A stretch of 64,000 nucleotides of DNA, taken from contig CAUYUJ010020175.1 of assembly GCA_963575745.1 (NCBI GenBank), positions 84,381 to 148,380 of the forward strand, written 5' to 3'. The stretch comes from Prorocentrum cordatum (lineage: Eukaryota; Sar; Dinophyceae; Prorocentrales; Prorocentraceae). Both the position numbers and the translations under genes were made by a program. Positions 12,143 to 22,194 of this stretch are shown in pieces (the stretch's first letter is position 1; the number at the start of each line of letters is the position of its first letter). The notes below the pieces were generated by a model. It was not told the origin of the DNA. It searched no databases and saw only the letters and a program-made list of their open reading frames with translations.

Positions 12143-13790
12143 TGGCCGATGGGCCCCTTTGAACCGCGCGACGCCCGCCGCTCAGGGGGGGAGTCCACAG
12201 GGGGGGGATCACCCTCCCCACTGGCCCCCGTTTGCCCTTGATGCCGGGAGCGCCTGAGGCCAGGAGCATGTCTGGCCACGGCCGAGAACGTGGCGCCCTC
12301 GGTTCGGGGGTCCGAGCGAGGAGTGGGAGGGAAAGGTGCGTGCACGAGGAGGAGGAGGCAGAAGCAGGAGAGCGGAGGACGTGAGGCGCCGAGGAGGAGG
12401 CGGGAGCAGGACGATGAGGAGGCGGAGCGCGCGAAGGAGGATCGAAACGAAGGGGAGGTAGAAGGAGGGAGGGAGGGGGCCGAGGAGGAGGAGGTTCAGG
12501 AGGAGGAGGGAGGAGGGGGAGGGGGAGGAGGAGGAGGAGGAGGAGGCGCGGCGAGAACTGTTCAACTTGATAACCAGAACTTGTAAAGTATGCAACAACT
12601 ACATGGATGGAGGGCGTCTCCTGTTCAAATCGGGGCTTCCGTTTGAGACCACCTTAGGTTGTATTGCCACCACATGTGTGGATTTGGAGAAAGTGTAAAC
12701 GGAGTCAGGGCGGCTCGTTTTCAAAGCGGCGTTGTAGTCTGAAGTGTCTTCCTGTAGTTGATGATGTTGCTTCGTCGTCGCCCTTCTAGCTGGAGGCGTG
12801 GATGACGGCTCCTTCTCAAAATTGGGCTCGCCTGCGTTGCAGGACCGTGGGCCGCTCGTCTCTCCAGAAGGGACTTGGGACGGGCGGCCGTCTTGCAGCA
12901 TCGCTGGTGCATCTTAGGTCCGCTCGGGTCCCTGCCCCCTCACATCCCCCTCATCCACCCCCCCATTCCTCTCAGAAGACGGGTCTTCCTTCCTCCCCCC
13001 TACGTCCTCCTCCGCCTCATCGTCCTCCTCCTCCTCCTCCTCCTCCTCCTCCTCCTCCTCCTCCTCCCAACAGGGAACTGCGACGGGCGCCAACATCGCA
13101 GAGCGGATTTCGTCTGGGACACGATAGGGTGGGCCCAGGGTGTCCTGGAGAATTTCGTTCCGGATTTCGAGGTGAATTTCGTGCGGATTTTTTGGCCAGG
13201 AATGAAGACCAAACAAAAATCCACGTGAAATTCACTTCGTTTTTCGCTCGCCGTTTCGGGCAAAAATCCACGCAGAAATTCGCTGCAGCACGTCTGCAAG
13301 GCCGGTGCATTGACTCATATCCCCCTCATCCCCCCTCTTTCCTCCCAACAGGGAACTGCGACGGGTCTTGGCATGCGGCGGCCGGCGCCTCGGGTGCTCT
13401 GCTCACGGCGCCCTGGAACTCGCGGGCACAGGGTGGGAGGAGGGGAGGAGGAGGAAGAGGAGGAGGAGGAGGAGGAGAAGGAGGAGGAGGAGAAGGAGGG
13501 AGGAAGGAAGAGGAAGGGTAGAGTGAGCGGAGCATAGAGCACGGATGAGGCGGGAAACAGGACAGCGGAGGGGGGGGAGGGAAAAGGGGGGAGGGACAAG
13601 CCAGGGGGCGCCACGCGTTCCTTCCCGTGGCGCTGTTTTTGTCTCAGCCCGCCGACGGGTGACACAGCGGACCTGGAACCCCCTTGAAGGACACCATCGT
13701 GATTTGCGCGATTGGAAAGGGGCACTTGTATATACATATACGACCACCCTGCGGGTGATAAGGAGGTGAGGGGGGAGGGGGAACCAACGT
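12143..13790. other. Repeat-rich non-coding stretch with GGA and CTC microsatellites
   Basis: The stretch holds a GGA-rich block (12340-12552), a (CTC)n block (13022-13067) and a GGA block (13436-13530). A 26-base segment including CCCAACAGGGAACTGCGACG occurs at about 13062 and again at about 13340, each time after a pyrimidine-rich tract. A foldback lies at 13169-13238 and is listed separately. I recognise no gene. Confidence 0.5.
13169..13238. repeat. Small foldback (inverted repeat)
   Basis: The sequence at 13169-13193 (GTGAATTTCGTGCGGATTTTT) pairs with 13215-13238 (AAAAATCCACGTGAAATTCAC) apart from four central mismatches. A further related arm follows at about 13260-13288. The arms are AT-richer than the flanks. 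Confidence 0.6.
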
Positions 13791-13799
13791 CTCACTCAA

Positions 13800-13883
13800 T
13801 CGATCTCGCTATCGATCTCACATTCGGTCTCACATTCGGTCTCACATTCGGTCTCACATCGACACCATCATCATCATCATCGA

Positions 13884-13968
<85 letters not shown>

Positions 13969-14266
13969 GGGACACCATCAATCATCATCATCATCACCAT
14001 CATCAACATCATCATCAACATCCTCGTCATCGGGACACCATCTTCATCAACATCATCAACGTCATCATCATCATCATCCATCATCATCATCACCATCACC
14101 ATCATCACCATCATCACCATCATCATCTCACAATCGATCTGACTATCGATCTCACAATCGATCTCACTATCGATCTCACAATCGATCTCACATTCGGTCT
14201 CACTACCGATATCACAATCGATCTCGCAATCGACGTCATCATCATCATCAACATCAATATCATCAA

Positions 14267-14321
<55 letters not shown>

Positions 14322-14347
14322 GCCATCATCAACATCATCATCATTAC

Positions 14348-14414
<67 letters not shown>

Positions 14415-14415
14415 G
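13800..14415 (+). repeat. (CAT)n microsatellite mixed with AATCGATCTCAC repeats
   Basis: Long CAT/ATC trinucleotide runs (13860-14110 and 14240-14415) are separated by a tandem 12-base motif, AATCGATCTCAC or TATCGATCTCAC (13795-13860 and 14125-14235). The poly-His, poly-Ser and poly-Asp frames are artefacts of the repeat. Confidence 0.95.
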
Positions 14416-14600
14416 GGACACCGACGGGACACCGACGGGACACCGGCGGGACACCGGCGGGACACCGCCCCGGCCGCCCGGTGGAGAATCATTTGGTCCG
14501 GCCGCGCCTCAGCCACAGAGGACACCACCGGGACACCGCGCGCCACCGGCCGCCCGGTGGAGAATCATTTGGTCCGGCCGCGCCTCAGCCACAGGAGACT
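14416..14600 (+). repeat. GGGACACCG repeat and a 76-bp tandem duplication
   Basis: Short GGGACACCGGC units at 14416-14466 are followed by two nearly identical copies of a segment starting at about 14470 and 14546. The segment includes GGCCGCCCGGTGGAGAATCA. Confidence 0.85.
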
Positions 14601-14724
14601 TTCCTCTCGCCCGCCCACGCAGCTTCGCCTCGCCCGCACGCACGGCACGCACGAACACGAAACCGAAATCGATTTCCCGGTAGGGGGGCTCTCCGTTCCA
14701 CTTCGATCTCACCCCCTCACCTCC

Positions 14725-14845
14725 GATTAAAGGACGAGGACGAGGAGGGGAGGAGGAGGATGAAGAGGAGGAGGAGGAGGAGAAGGAGGAGGAGGAGGAG
14801 AAGCAGGAGGAAGAGGAGGAGGAGGAGGAAGGCATCAGGAGCAGG
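14725..14845 (+). repeat. (GGA)n purine microsatellite
   Basis: GAGGAGGA and GAAGGAGG repeats with one strand almost wholly purine. Confidence 0.9.
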
Positions 14846-15606
14846 AGGAAGGAGGCAAGTCCGGTGCGCTCCCTCCACACCTGGCCCCCGCCTATGATTC
14901 CAGCCCGTACAACCAGCTAGGCAAGCTAAGCTGAACACACAAGGCCTACATCGCACCCAGGCGGACACATGTTGCGCGGTTCCGCGACCTGCCTCTCGCA
15001 CCGCGCCTGACATCCAACCTCTCGCTCGCGATGACAGGTGCTACCCGAGCGGGCGGGGCTCGCATATGAGGCGTTCCAAAAAGGGCTTCCCTTTTCGAGG
15101 GTAGTAAGGGATGTTATCTTTTTCGAGGCGAAAGGCGGCGGAAGGTCGGCGGAAGCAAAACGAGGCCGCCTCCGCCGGCGGAAGCCGGCGGAAGGTGGTG
15201 GAAGAAAACAATTCGCCCCCAAGAGATGAAACAGTTTTTGGGCACAGGGTTTCTGAGATCGGCCATATGGCATCCGGTATCCTCGCTTCTCTGCTCGGCG
15301 AACCAAAGGTTCGTGTCGTGTCGCCGCGGGCGACCCAGAATCGCTCGATGTGGAAAGATTTGGACGTTTCGGAAACGGCCGATCGTTCAAGGTTGAACGA
15401 TCCCGCGGTGTCAAAAGCCAGCGCCGAAGTCGGCACGACACGAACCTGACGTATGCCATTTCAGGCCCCGCGTGGCCTCTCTGAGGGGTCGCGGCTGGGC
15501 GGCCAGGGCAGGCTGGCCAAATCGCACAGCAGCGCGGGGGTCCGGCCCCCGGGCCCAGCAACGGGAAAACCGCCCGTCCTTGAAACGGTTTGCAGTTTGT
15601 TGGAGG
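14846..15606. other. No recognisable gene; contains a foldback at 15306-15448
   Basis: A 324-codon minus-strand frame (14926-15900) crosses this stretch and the dispersed repeat beside it. I recognise no domain, and it runs through repeat elements, so I do not call it a gene. The words GGTTCGTGTCGTGTCG at about 15307 and CGGCACGACACGAACC at about 15432 are inverted copies spaced about 125 bases apart. Between them lies a perfect 10-bp-arm palindrome, GATCGTTCAAGGTTGAACGA.., at about 15380. Confidence 0.45.
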
Positions 15607-15805
15607 CCTGGAAATGGGCACCAACACCAGCACAAGGGCTTGCCTCCACAGGGGGAAGATGATCGTAGATTTCGGCGTTGGTGGTAATATTCCGGTCACC
15701 TTGGAAGCCTGAAAATTACCACCATCGCCGAGATCGGGATATTCTTCCCTTGCTGGAGGCACACCGCCGATATTGGTGTTGGTGTCAACCTCTAGGTCTG
15801 CCAGT
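15607..15805 (-). repeat. Dispersed repeat D, copy 1
   Basis: About 190 bp that match, in inverse orientation, 62117-62300. On the minus strand it begins GTTGACACCAACACCAATAT and includes ATCTCGGCGATGGTG and GGTGCCCATTTCCAGGCCTC. Both copies lie beside a family A element. The Thr/Asn/Val frame in it may be a relic of coding sequence, but I do not recognise it. Confidence 0.7.
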
Positions 15806-15810
15806 TTGGG

Positions 15811-15973
15811 GTTACGTCGGGCATGTCCCTCTACAAGGGGGGAATCTTCAAAAATAGTCTGAAAATAGTCGGGAGACGATTTTTCGACCATTCTTGACAA
15901 TTCTTGAGCATGTCTGGACTATTTTTGGTCTTTCGTCGAAAGGCCGCCTGTAGGAGGACATGCCCGACCTAAG
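15811..15973. mobile_element. Inverted-repeat element, family A, copy 2
   Basis: A 163-bp element. The left end ACGTCGGGCATGTCCCTC and the right end GAGGACATGCCCGACCTAAG are inverted copies. The AT-rich interior contains AAAAATAGTCTGAAAATAGT and ACTATTTTTGGTC, so the internal arms also pair in part. There is no ORF. Confidence 0.8.
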
Positions 15974-15994
15974 TTTTGGGCCTTCGCGTAAGGT

Positions 15995-16205
15995 TCCTTC
16001 GAGGGCCCGGCGGAACGGCCAGGGGAGGCCCAATCTTACAGCAACGGTTAGCGCTGGCCCAGGGCCTCTCTAGGGAAACGGGTCCTTTTTCAAACGTGGG
16101 GTTTCTTGCAGGGCCCGGCGGAACGGCCAGGGAGGCCCAATCTTACAGCAACGGTTGGCGCTGGCCCCGGGCCTTTTCTACGGAAGCGCGTCCATTTTTA
16201 CCTAA
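15995..16205 (+). repeat. Dispersed ~107-bp repeat C, two tandem copies
   Basis: Two head-to-tail copies share GGCCCGGCGGAACGGCCAGG, then CCCAATCTTACAGCAACGGT, then TTTCAAACGTGGGGTTTCTT between units. Two more copies in the same orientation lie at 18027-18240. Shorter relatives occur near 15470 and 18375. Confidence 0.85.
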
Positions 16206-16339
16206 CAGCGAAGACTGATAGGTTTCTAGTGGGCTCAAAAGAGAGCATTTTGACTCCCCAGGGGGGTCTGGGCGGGTGCCGGGAGAAGCCGGGGAACCCG
16301 GGCATTCCCCAGGATTCCTATAGATTCGTATAGTTTCCT

Positions 16340-16765
16340 ATGGATTCCTACTCGTCGTGTTCCCACAACACAATTCCCAGGCCACATTTTGAATGCCTGG
16401 AGCCGACTGTAGGCCATTTCGTGTTCTTCGTCTTCCCAGAACACCATTCCCAGGCCACATTTTGAATGCCCGGAGCCAGCTGTAGGCCACTTCGTGTTCT
16501 TCGTGTTCCCAGAACATCACTCCCAGGCCACATTTTGACTGCCCGGAGCCAGCTGTAGGCCACTTCGTGTTCTTCGTGTTCCCAGAACATCACTCCCAGG
16601 CCACATTTTGATTGCCCGGAGCCAGCTGTAGGCCACTTCGTGTTCTTCGTGCTCCCAGAACACCAGTCCTGTACCAGATTTTGATTGCCCGGAGCCAATT
16701 GTGGGCCACTTCGTGATCTTCGTGTTCCCAGAACGTTAGTCCTGTGCCATATTTTGAATGCCCGA
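16340..16765 (+). repeat. 73-bp tandem repeat, about six copies
   Basis: The unit begins at CCAGGCCACATTTTGAATGC and contains GCCAGCTGTAGGCCACTTCG and GTGTTCTTCGTGTTCCCAGA. Unit starts fall at about 16377, 16450, 16523, 16596 and 16669, with a last diverged copy. The spacing is constant at 73, so every third unit returns to the same frame; there is no sign that it is translated. Confidence 0.9.
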
Positions 16766-17615
16766 GCTGAGGCAGGCTGAGGCCGAGGCAGGCTGAGGCT
16801 GAGGCTGAGGCACGCCGAGGCAGGCTGAGGCTGAGGCTGAGGCTGAGGCAGGCTGAGGCTGAGGCAGGCTGAGGCTGAGGCTGAGCAGGCTGAGGCCGAG
16901 GCAGGCTGAGCTGAGGCTGCTGAGGCTGAGGCAAGGCTGAGGCTGAGGCTGAGCAGGCTGAGGCTGAGGCTGAGGCTGAGGCAGGCTGAGGCTGAGGCTG
17001 AGGCAGGCTGATGCTGAGGCAGGCTGAGGCTGAGGCTGAGGCTGATGCAGGCTGAGGCTGAGGCAGGCTGAGGCTGAGGCCGAGGCTGAAGGCAGACTGA
17101 GGCTGAGGCTGAAGGCAGGCTGAGGCTGAGGCTGAGGCAGGCTGAGGCTGAGGCAGGCTGAGGCTGAGGCTGAGGCTGAGGCAGGCTGAGGCTGAGGCTG
17201 AGGCTGAGGCTGAGGCTGAGGCTGAGGCTGAGGCTGAGGCTGAGGCAGGCTGAGGCTGAGGCCGAGGCAGGCTCAGGCCGAGACAGGCTGAGGCTGAGAC
17301 TGAGGCTGAGGCTGTGGATGAGGCCGAGGCAGGCCGAAGCTAAGACAAGGTGAGGCTGAATGGGGGGGGGGAGGAGGGGAGGCTGAGGCAGGCTGAGGCC
17401 GAAGCAGGCTGAGGCCGAGGCAGGCTGAGGCTGAGGCTGAGGCAAGCCGAGGCTGAGGCTGAGGCTGAGTCTGAGGGAAGGCTGAGGCTGAGGCAGGCTG
17501 AGGCTGAGGCAGGCTGAGGCTGAGGCTGAGGCAGGCTGAGGCCGAGGCAGGCTGAGGCTGAGGCTGAGGCAAGCCGAGGCAGGCTGAGGCTGAGGCTGAA
17601 ACTGAGGCAGGCTCA
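16766..17615 (+). repeat. (CTGAGG)n hexanucleotide repeat
   Basis: GGCTGAGGCTGAGGCAGGCTG-like repeats over about 850 bases, with GCAGGCTGAG and GCCGAGGCAG variants. It directly follows the 73-bp array. The reverse strand gives a long Pro-Gln-Pro-Ala-Ser frame that I regard as an artefact. Confidence 0.95.
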
Positions 17616-17870
17616 GGCATCCGTAGGAATCTAGAGGAATCCTTAGGAATCCCTAGGAATCCTTAGGAATCCGTAGGCATCCTTAGGAATCCGTAGGCAT
17701 AGTTAAGCATCCTCAGGAATCCTTGGGATTCCCTAGGAATCCTTAGGAATCCCTAGGAATCAGGATTCCTAAGGATTCGTAGGGTTTCCTAAGGATTCCT
17801 ATGGATTCCTAAGGATGCCTAAGGATGCCTTAGGAATCCCTAGGAATCCTTAGGGTTCCATTGGATCCTA
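17616..17870 (+). repeat. Short AGGAATCCNT repeat, inverting at about 17760
   Basis: AGGAATCCTTAGGAATCCCT-type repeats with a period of 10 to 11. From about 17762 the motif changes to its reverse complement (AGGATTCCTAAGGATTC) and then changes back. The block contains many CCTAGG and CCTAAGG palindromes. Confidence 0.85.
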
Positions 17871-18026
17871 AGGCCGTTGCCACTGCGACTGTCATTGCGA
17901 ATGCGACTGCGACTGCGAGAACAGCAGAATTCTACAACTGGATTCTCACCTGAATCTTAAGGTGAATGCTTCCAGATATGCTTATACACATCGCTGTTAG
18001 GTTGCTTTGCCGGGATAATCAAACGT

Positions 18027-18240
18027 GAGGTTTCTTGCACGGCCCGGCGGAACGGCCAGGGGAGGCCCAATCTTATAGCAACGGTTGGCGCTGTCCCAGG
18101 GCCTTTTCTACGGAAGCGCGTCCATTTGCAAACGCGAGGCTTCTTGCAGTGCCTGGCGGAACGGCCAGGGAGGCCAAATCTTACAACAACGGTTGGCGTT
18201 GTCCCGGGGCCTTTCTTCAAAGGTGTCGTCCCTTTTCAAA
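18027..18240 (+). repeat. Dispersed ~107-bp repeat C, two further copies
   Basis: These match 15995-16205 in order and orientation: GGCCCGGCGGAACGGCCAGG, CCCAATCTTATAGCAACGGT, and the joining phrase GCAAACGCGAGGCTTCTTGC. The 73-bp array, the hexamer block and the AGGAATCC block all lie between the two pairs of C copies. Confidence 0.85.
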
Positions 18241-19567
18241 CGCGCGTCCATTTTTCAAGCGTGTCGTCACTGTTCGAGACGCGTCCTCACTTGTTTCAGG
18301 CGTGTCCCGTGGAGCGCGTCCATGTTTCAAGCTCGAGGTCATTCGTCGGGCCCCGCATATGGAGCTTCTTTGAGGGCCCGACAGGGCGGCCAGGGGATGC
18401 CAGATCGCTCCGCACAGTGGGGGGCCGCCCCCGAACATAGCGTCTGTGCAATTCGCCGGTCGCGGGCAGCACTCCCCTGCATCTCGGTCGGGAGGCGCGA
18501 GGGCTTTCTGAGAAGCCCCGCCGCCCTCTGTGTGAAAGCCGGCCCCCTCTGCTTTCTTACCCTGGCGCGCCGCCGCCCGACCTGGGTGGCACGATCGTCC
18601 CCTCCCCGAAGAAGGTCGGTGCGTTTCGGGGCCGTAGATACCATGTTGAAAAATACTGATGGCAGCCATGTTGACAGCAGCGAGGTACCAGGCACGTGAG
18701 CACACCGAGGATTGGTCCGCCGCAAAGGTGACCCAGCCGCAAAGGTCCTCCCCTCCCCCCCCCCCCGCCTTCCTTCCCTTTGCCCCCTCCCCCCCCGCCC
18801 GCCCCCCGCGGCCCGCGGGCGCCGCGCGGGGAGGGCAGGGCGCCGAGGCTGCCTCGGCCCGGCCTTGACGGCATGACCGCGCGACTGTCCTCACGTGGCC
18901 AGCTCGCGCGGGGGGCTGCTTTGAGGGCCCCGCGACGGCCAGGGGTCCGAGGCGGAGACTAATCCATCACCACCGCCTGTGGGGTCGATCTTCTTGGACA
19001 TCCACGGGCGGTGGATCTGGACGGGTTGGGGCCCCTGGGGGGGGGGGGGGGGCAGCATGTTTTTTTGTTGTTCCATGGTTGCGCGAGGCGTCTCAAGATT
19101 GACAGTAAAAATCCCCACTGAGAGGCAAAAGGTGGGCATCGACCTTTTATGGATTGCTGCCGGGAGTGAGCACTACACGGACAGCATAGACGACATGCGA
19201 GCCCGTTGCAACACGTCGCAAAATCCAGCACGCCGACTTGCAGGAGGACGGACAATTTCTGCGACAAAGTCCACCCCCCAAAAGTGTCGCAACGGCGTTG
19301 GGGCGCCGAGATGGGCGATTAGCTAATTAGCATGCGCACAACATGCACTACGAAGCATACACACGTCTGCAACTGCATGCATTCACACGCCGAGTCGGCC
19401 CCTAAGGCAGAAGCAGACACCGTTGTAAACCGTGCAGAGATATTCAGGCGAAGCGCCTAAAACTCCCTTCCACTACAGCTCGGAGTCATGTGCCAAGGCG
19501 AAGCGCCTCCAGCGCAGACATACAAAACAAGACGTGCTCGAGAAAATCAGTTCTTCCCAAAATGGTA
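18241..19567. other. No recognisable gene
   Basis: Several related 40-50-bp phrases around CGCGTCCATTTTTCAA occur at 18240-18340. A run of 17 Gs lies near 19037-19053. From 19330 to 19560 the DNA is less GC-rich and may be the downstream region of the minus-strand gene that ends at 19568. No domain is seen. Confidence 0.4.
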
Positions 19568-20569
19568 TCACGTCACGCGGACTGAAAGCATGGGGAGATC
19601 GTCTGGCTCCAATCCGGCAAGCATGCTGACAAGGGGCGTCTTCTTGGCAGCCTTGACGGCCGAAACGCCGGCGGATCCGACTGCGCCGAAAACGATGCTG
19701 GAGTGGTCAGCGTCGATCTGCGCCTGGCGAAGGGTTCCTATCGCGAACCTCTTCAGGTCCGCTGCCTTCGCAGCGTCGGTCACCTGCACGATCAGCGGAT
19801 CACTGTCGCACTCCATGTCCAACTCATTTGCGGCACGCAAGAATAAGGGTAGATGCACTGGCATGCCATCGATGAGCTTGGCTAGGGCGTCCGCGGCGGT
19901 GCCGAAGATGACCTCGTTGACGACCACGGTGCTAGGGCCAAAGGCCGTGCTGGACACCATGCCCGCTTCAGCGTCGTGTGCCCCAGCTCCGTTGCTAGGA
20001 GAAGCGCCTTTGGCCATCACGGCGAGCTTCGGGAAGTCAGGCACTGGCGGCAGATGCGGCAGGCTGCCACCATCTAGCGGCTCGGGGGCCATCGTCGGCT
20101 ACTGCGCGGCGCCGCCGCATCCACGCAACGCCTCCGCTCCATCTGCGCGTCCATGCGCATCGAGAGCGCTGACTCCCGCGCCAGCGGCGGGGGAGGCTGC
20201 GATGGGCTCCATCGCCCGACTGGCGGCTGGGACACCACCTGCTTCGTCGTGTAGTTCACGATGGTCGGAATCGTCGTGATCTGGACCGTCGCGTCCGCCT
20301 CCAGCGCCTGCCACATGGATGGGGGCGGTAGGGCAGCCCGCGACACCAGGACCGAGCCACACGGCCCAGCCGTCTGGTACCCACACCTGCACCCAGCGTC
20401 CCGACGGGGGAACACCGGGCCTGGCGGGCGGCAGGCAGCCCTGCCGCTCGCCTGCTGCGATCTGCGCCTGCGCCATCTTCTGCGGCGCAGCGCCCTCCAG
20501 GCTGGTGGCCTGCGCCGCCTCGGCGCCGGCTGCGGCCATCGCGGCAAAGAAATCCCACGTCAACCCCAC
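19568..20569 (-). pseudogene. Unrecognised protein-coding remnant, frame-broken
   Basis: This stretch reads like coding sequence, with mixed composition and no repeats, but I do not recognise the protein. The 3' part runs from ATG at 20092 to the stop at 19568 (174 aa). It is mostly helical in look, with VVVNEVIFGTAADALAKLID and VTDAAKAADLKRFAIGTLRQ. Upstream in the same frame, after a TAG at 20099-20101, an open frame goes back to 20569. Its first ATG is at 20539, and it contains WVQVWVPDGWAVWLGPGV. From about 20340 to 20090 the more protein-like text is in the neighbouring frame (WQALEADATVQITTIPTIVN). The parts could be one gene with one or two frameshifts, or exons. No transmembrane or catalytic motif is visible. 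Downstream sequence toward 19440 is lower in GC. Confidence 0.4.
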
Positions 20570-20696
20570 GCTGACGATGACATGGTCGGAGTCGCCAAAA
20601 TGCCCCCTCTGGGCGGGGCCCTCGTACTTAATGCTTCTACCTGCTTCTTCCGACCGATGGGTACGACCACCCCTCGGGTGATCATCGGCGGCGCGC

Positions 20697-20885
20697 GAGG
20701 AGGGAAGCGGGAAGGAGAAGGCCCTCCCAGAAGGCGGCGGGACTTCTCAGAAGCATTCGTACCTTCTGAGAGGTTTGCTGTGTCTCTCTTCTGGGAAGGC
20801 TTAGAACACTTCTCAGAAGGCCGGGGGACTTCCGAGCCTTCTGAGAAGGCCTTCTCTTTCTCACTTCCCCCCTGGGCTCGCCGCC
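20697..20885. mobile_element. Inverted-repeat element, family B, copy 2
   Basis: 189 bp. The left terminus begins GGCGGCGCGCGAGGAGGGAA and the right terminus ends GGGCTCGCCGCC; together they form imperfect inverted repeats of about 38 bp (AAGCGGGAAGGAGAAGGCC against AAGTGAGAAAGAGAAGGCC). Inside are four CTTCTGAGAAG-like palindromes. Words and their order match copy 1 at 11944-12142. Confidence 0.75.
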
Positions 20886-20979
20886 GAGAACTGAGGCGGT
20901 TGGGGGGCGGAGGAGGGGGAAGAGCCGACTGCTGGCAAATGCGATGGGTGTGATGCTGACGATGCTGGCGACGAGCCCC

Positions 20980-21130
20980 TTAAGTCGGGCCTGTCCCAGG
21001 ACTGTTCAAAAATAGTCAAGACATACTCCGGGGACGATGTTCTCAATTCTTTTGGGCATGTTTTGCGCATGTTTGGGCTGTGTTCCATTTTTCCGTCCAA
21101 AACCCGCCTGCAGGAGGACACGCCCGACCC
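20980..21130. mobile_element. Inverted-repeat element, family A, copy 3
   Basis: 151 bp. The left end TTAAGTCGGGCCTGTCC and the right end GGAGGACACGCCCGAC are inverted copies. The interior is AT-rich with GTTCAAAAATAGTC, as in copies 2, 4 and 7. It lies about 95 bp beyond a family B element. Confidence 0.8.
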
Positions 21131-21856
21131 AACGCCCCCCCCCCCCGAGTCGGCGACGACACGCGATGACGGCGTCGTGCTGCGGCGTAATCTGTACACA
21201 TCGGCGCTCGCGCCCGTCTTTGGCCCTGGCGTGCTCCTCGGGCCGCCCGTGGAGATTCGTCCGGCCAGCCGGGGCCTCCTGGGATCGGACGGGGCAGGAC
21301 GGGGAGGAGGAGGAGGAGGAGGAGGAGGAGGAGGAGGAGGAGGAGGAGGAGGAGGAGGAGGACGAGGAGGACGAGGAGGACGAGGAGGAGGAGGAGGAGG
21401 ACGACGACGAGGAGGAGGAGGAGGAGGACGAGGACGAGGACGAGGAGGAGGAGGAGGAGACCGTTCAAGGCCGAGCGATCCACGCGGCGCCAGAAAAACC
21501 ACCGCCGGGCGTCGCGGCGACGACGTGCACCCGCCGCAGCGGCACGGCGGGCGCAGGCAGGAGCCCCACCTCGGGGGAGAGCCGCTCGAGACTCGGGGAG
21601 AAGCCCCCTCCAGAGCTCGAGCAGTGGCGAAGCGTCCTGGCGTGCCCATAGGCCTGCCAAGCAATGTTCCGAGAACCTGCTGTAGCTTCCACGAGATACT
21701 CTTAGGACATTTCTGGAGGGGCCTGTCCTGTTTTTACGCATCGGGCTTCTTGTCTAAGAACTTTGCATTTGTTATTAGAACATGTTTGTGTTCTACGAAC
21801 ATGTCGTGGTAGGCCTACAGGAATGCCGGAACGGTCGGTCCTTGCTCAAAGAGCGT
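21131..21856. other. Non-coding stretch dominated by (GGA)n
   Basis: GGA/GAC trinucleotide repeat at 21300-21462 generates long Glu-, Gly- and Leu-rich frames. The flanks hold no recognisable domain. Confidence 0.6.
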
Positions 21857-21985
21857 TCCGGAACGCTCTCGGAGCGTTCCGGAGCGCTCTGAGAAGGCCG
21901 CGGCGCCCGAGACATCTTCCAGAACCGTTGGATCTCAGAGGTTCTCGTATTATCCTCACCCGATTTTGTCCTCGTCCTGGCTTCG
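21857..21985 (+). repeat. Dispersed repeat E, copy 1
   Basis: It starts with the perfect 20-bp palindrome AGAGCGTTCCGGAACGCTCT, followed by a near-copy and then CTGAGAAGGCCGCGGCGCCC, GAGACATCTTCCAGA and TCCTCACCC. The same words in the same order occur at 24343-24460, where the palindrome has decayed slightly. Confidence 0.75.
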
Positions 21986-22028
21986 TCTGATGGGGTGCCT
22001 CCTGGGACTTGCCAGTGCCTCCAGTGTC

Positions 22029-22194
22029 GGCCGCGCGCAGAGGGGGGGAGTTGGAGGGGGGAAGGCGTCTTAGAAGCACGCCTGCTCCTTAGAAGGCCCA
22101 GGCCTCGCCTGCAGATGGAAGGCCCGCGCCTTCTGAGAAGCAGCCGCCTTCTAAGAAGCCTTCCCCCCTCCCCCCCTACCCCCTTGCCCGCGCC
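22029..22194. mobile_element. Inverted-repeat element related to family B
   Basis: About 166 bp. The left end GGGGGGAAGGCGTCTTAGAA and the right end TTCTAAGAAGCCTTCCCCCC form inverted repeats. Inside are CTTAGAAGG and CTTCTGAGAAG motifs as in family B. The termini are C/G-rich and diverged from the other two copies, so this may be a subfamily. Confidence 0.55.

Noticed and set aside
13712-14683. Poly-His/Ser and poly-Asp proteins over the CAT repeat
   Set aside because: Trinucleotide microsatellite read in different frames; no unique coding sequence flanks it.
14926-15900. 324-codon minus-strand ORF
   Set aside because: It runs through dispersed repeat D and part of a family A element, and no domain is recognisable.
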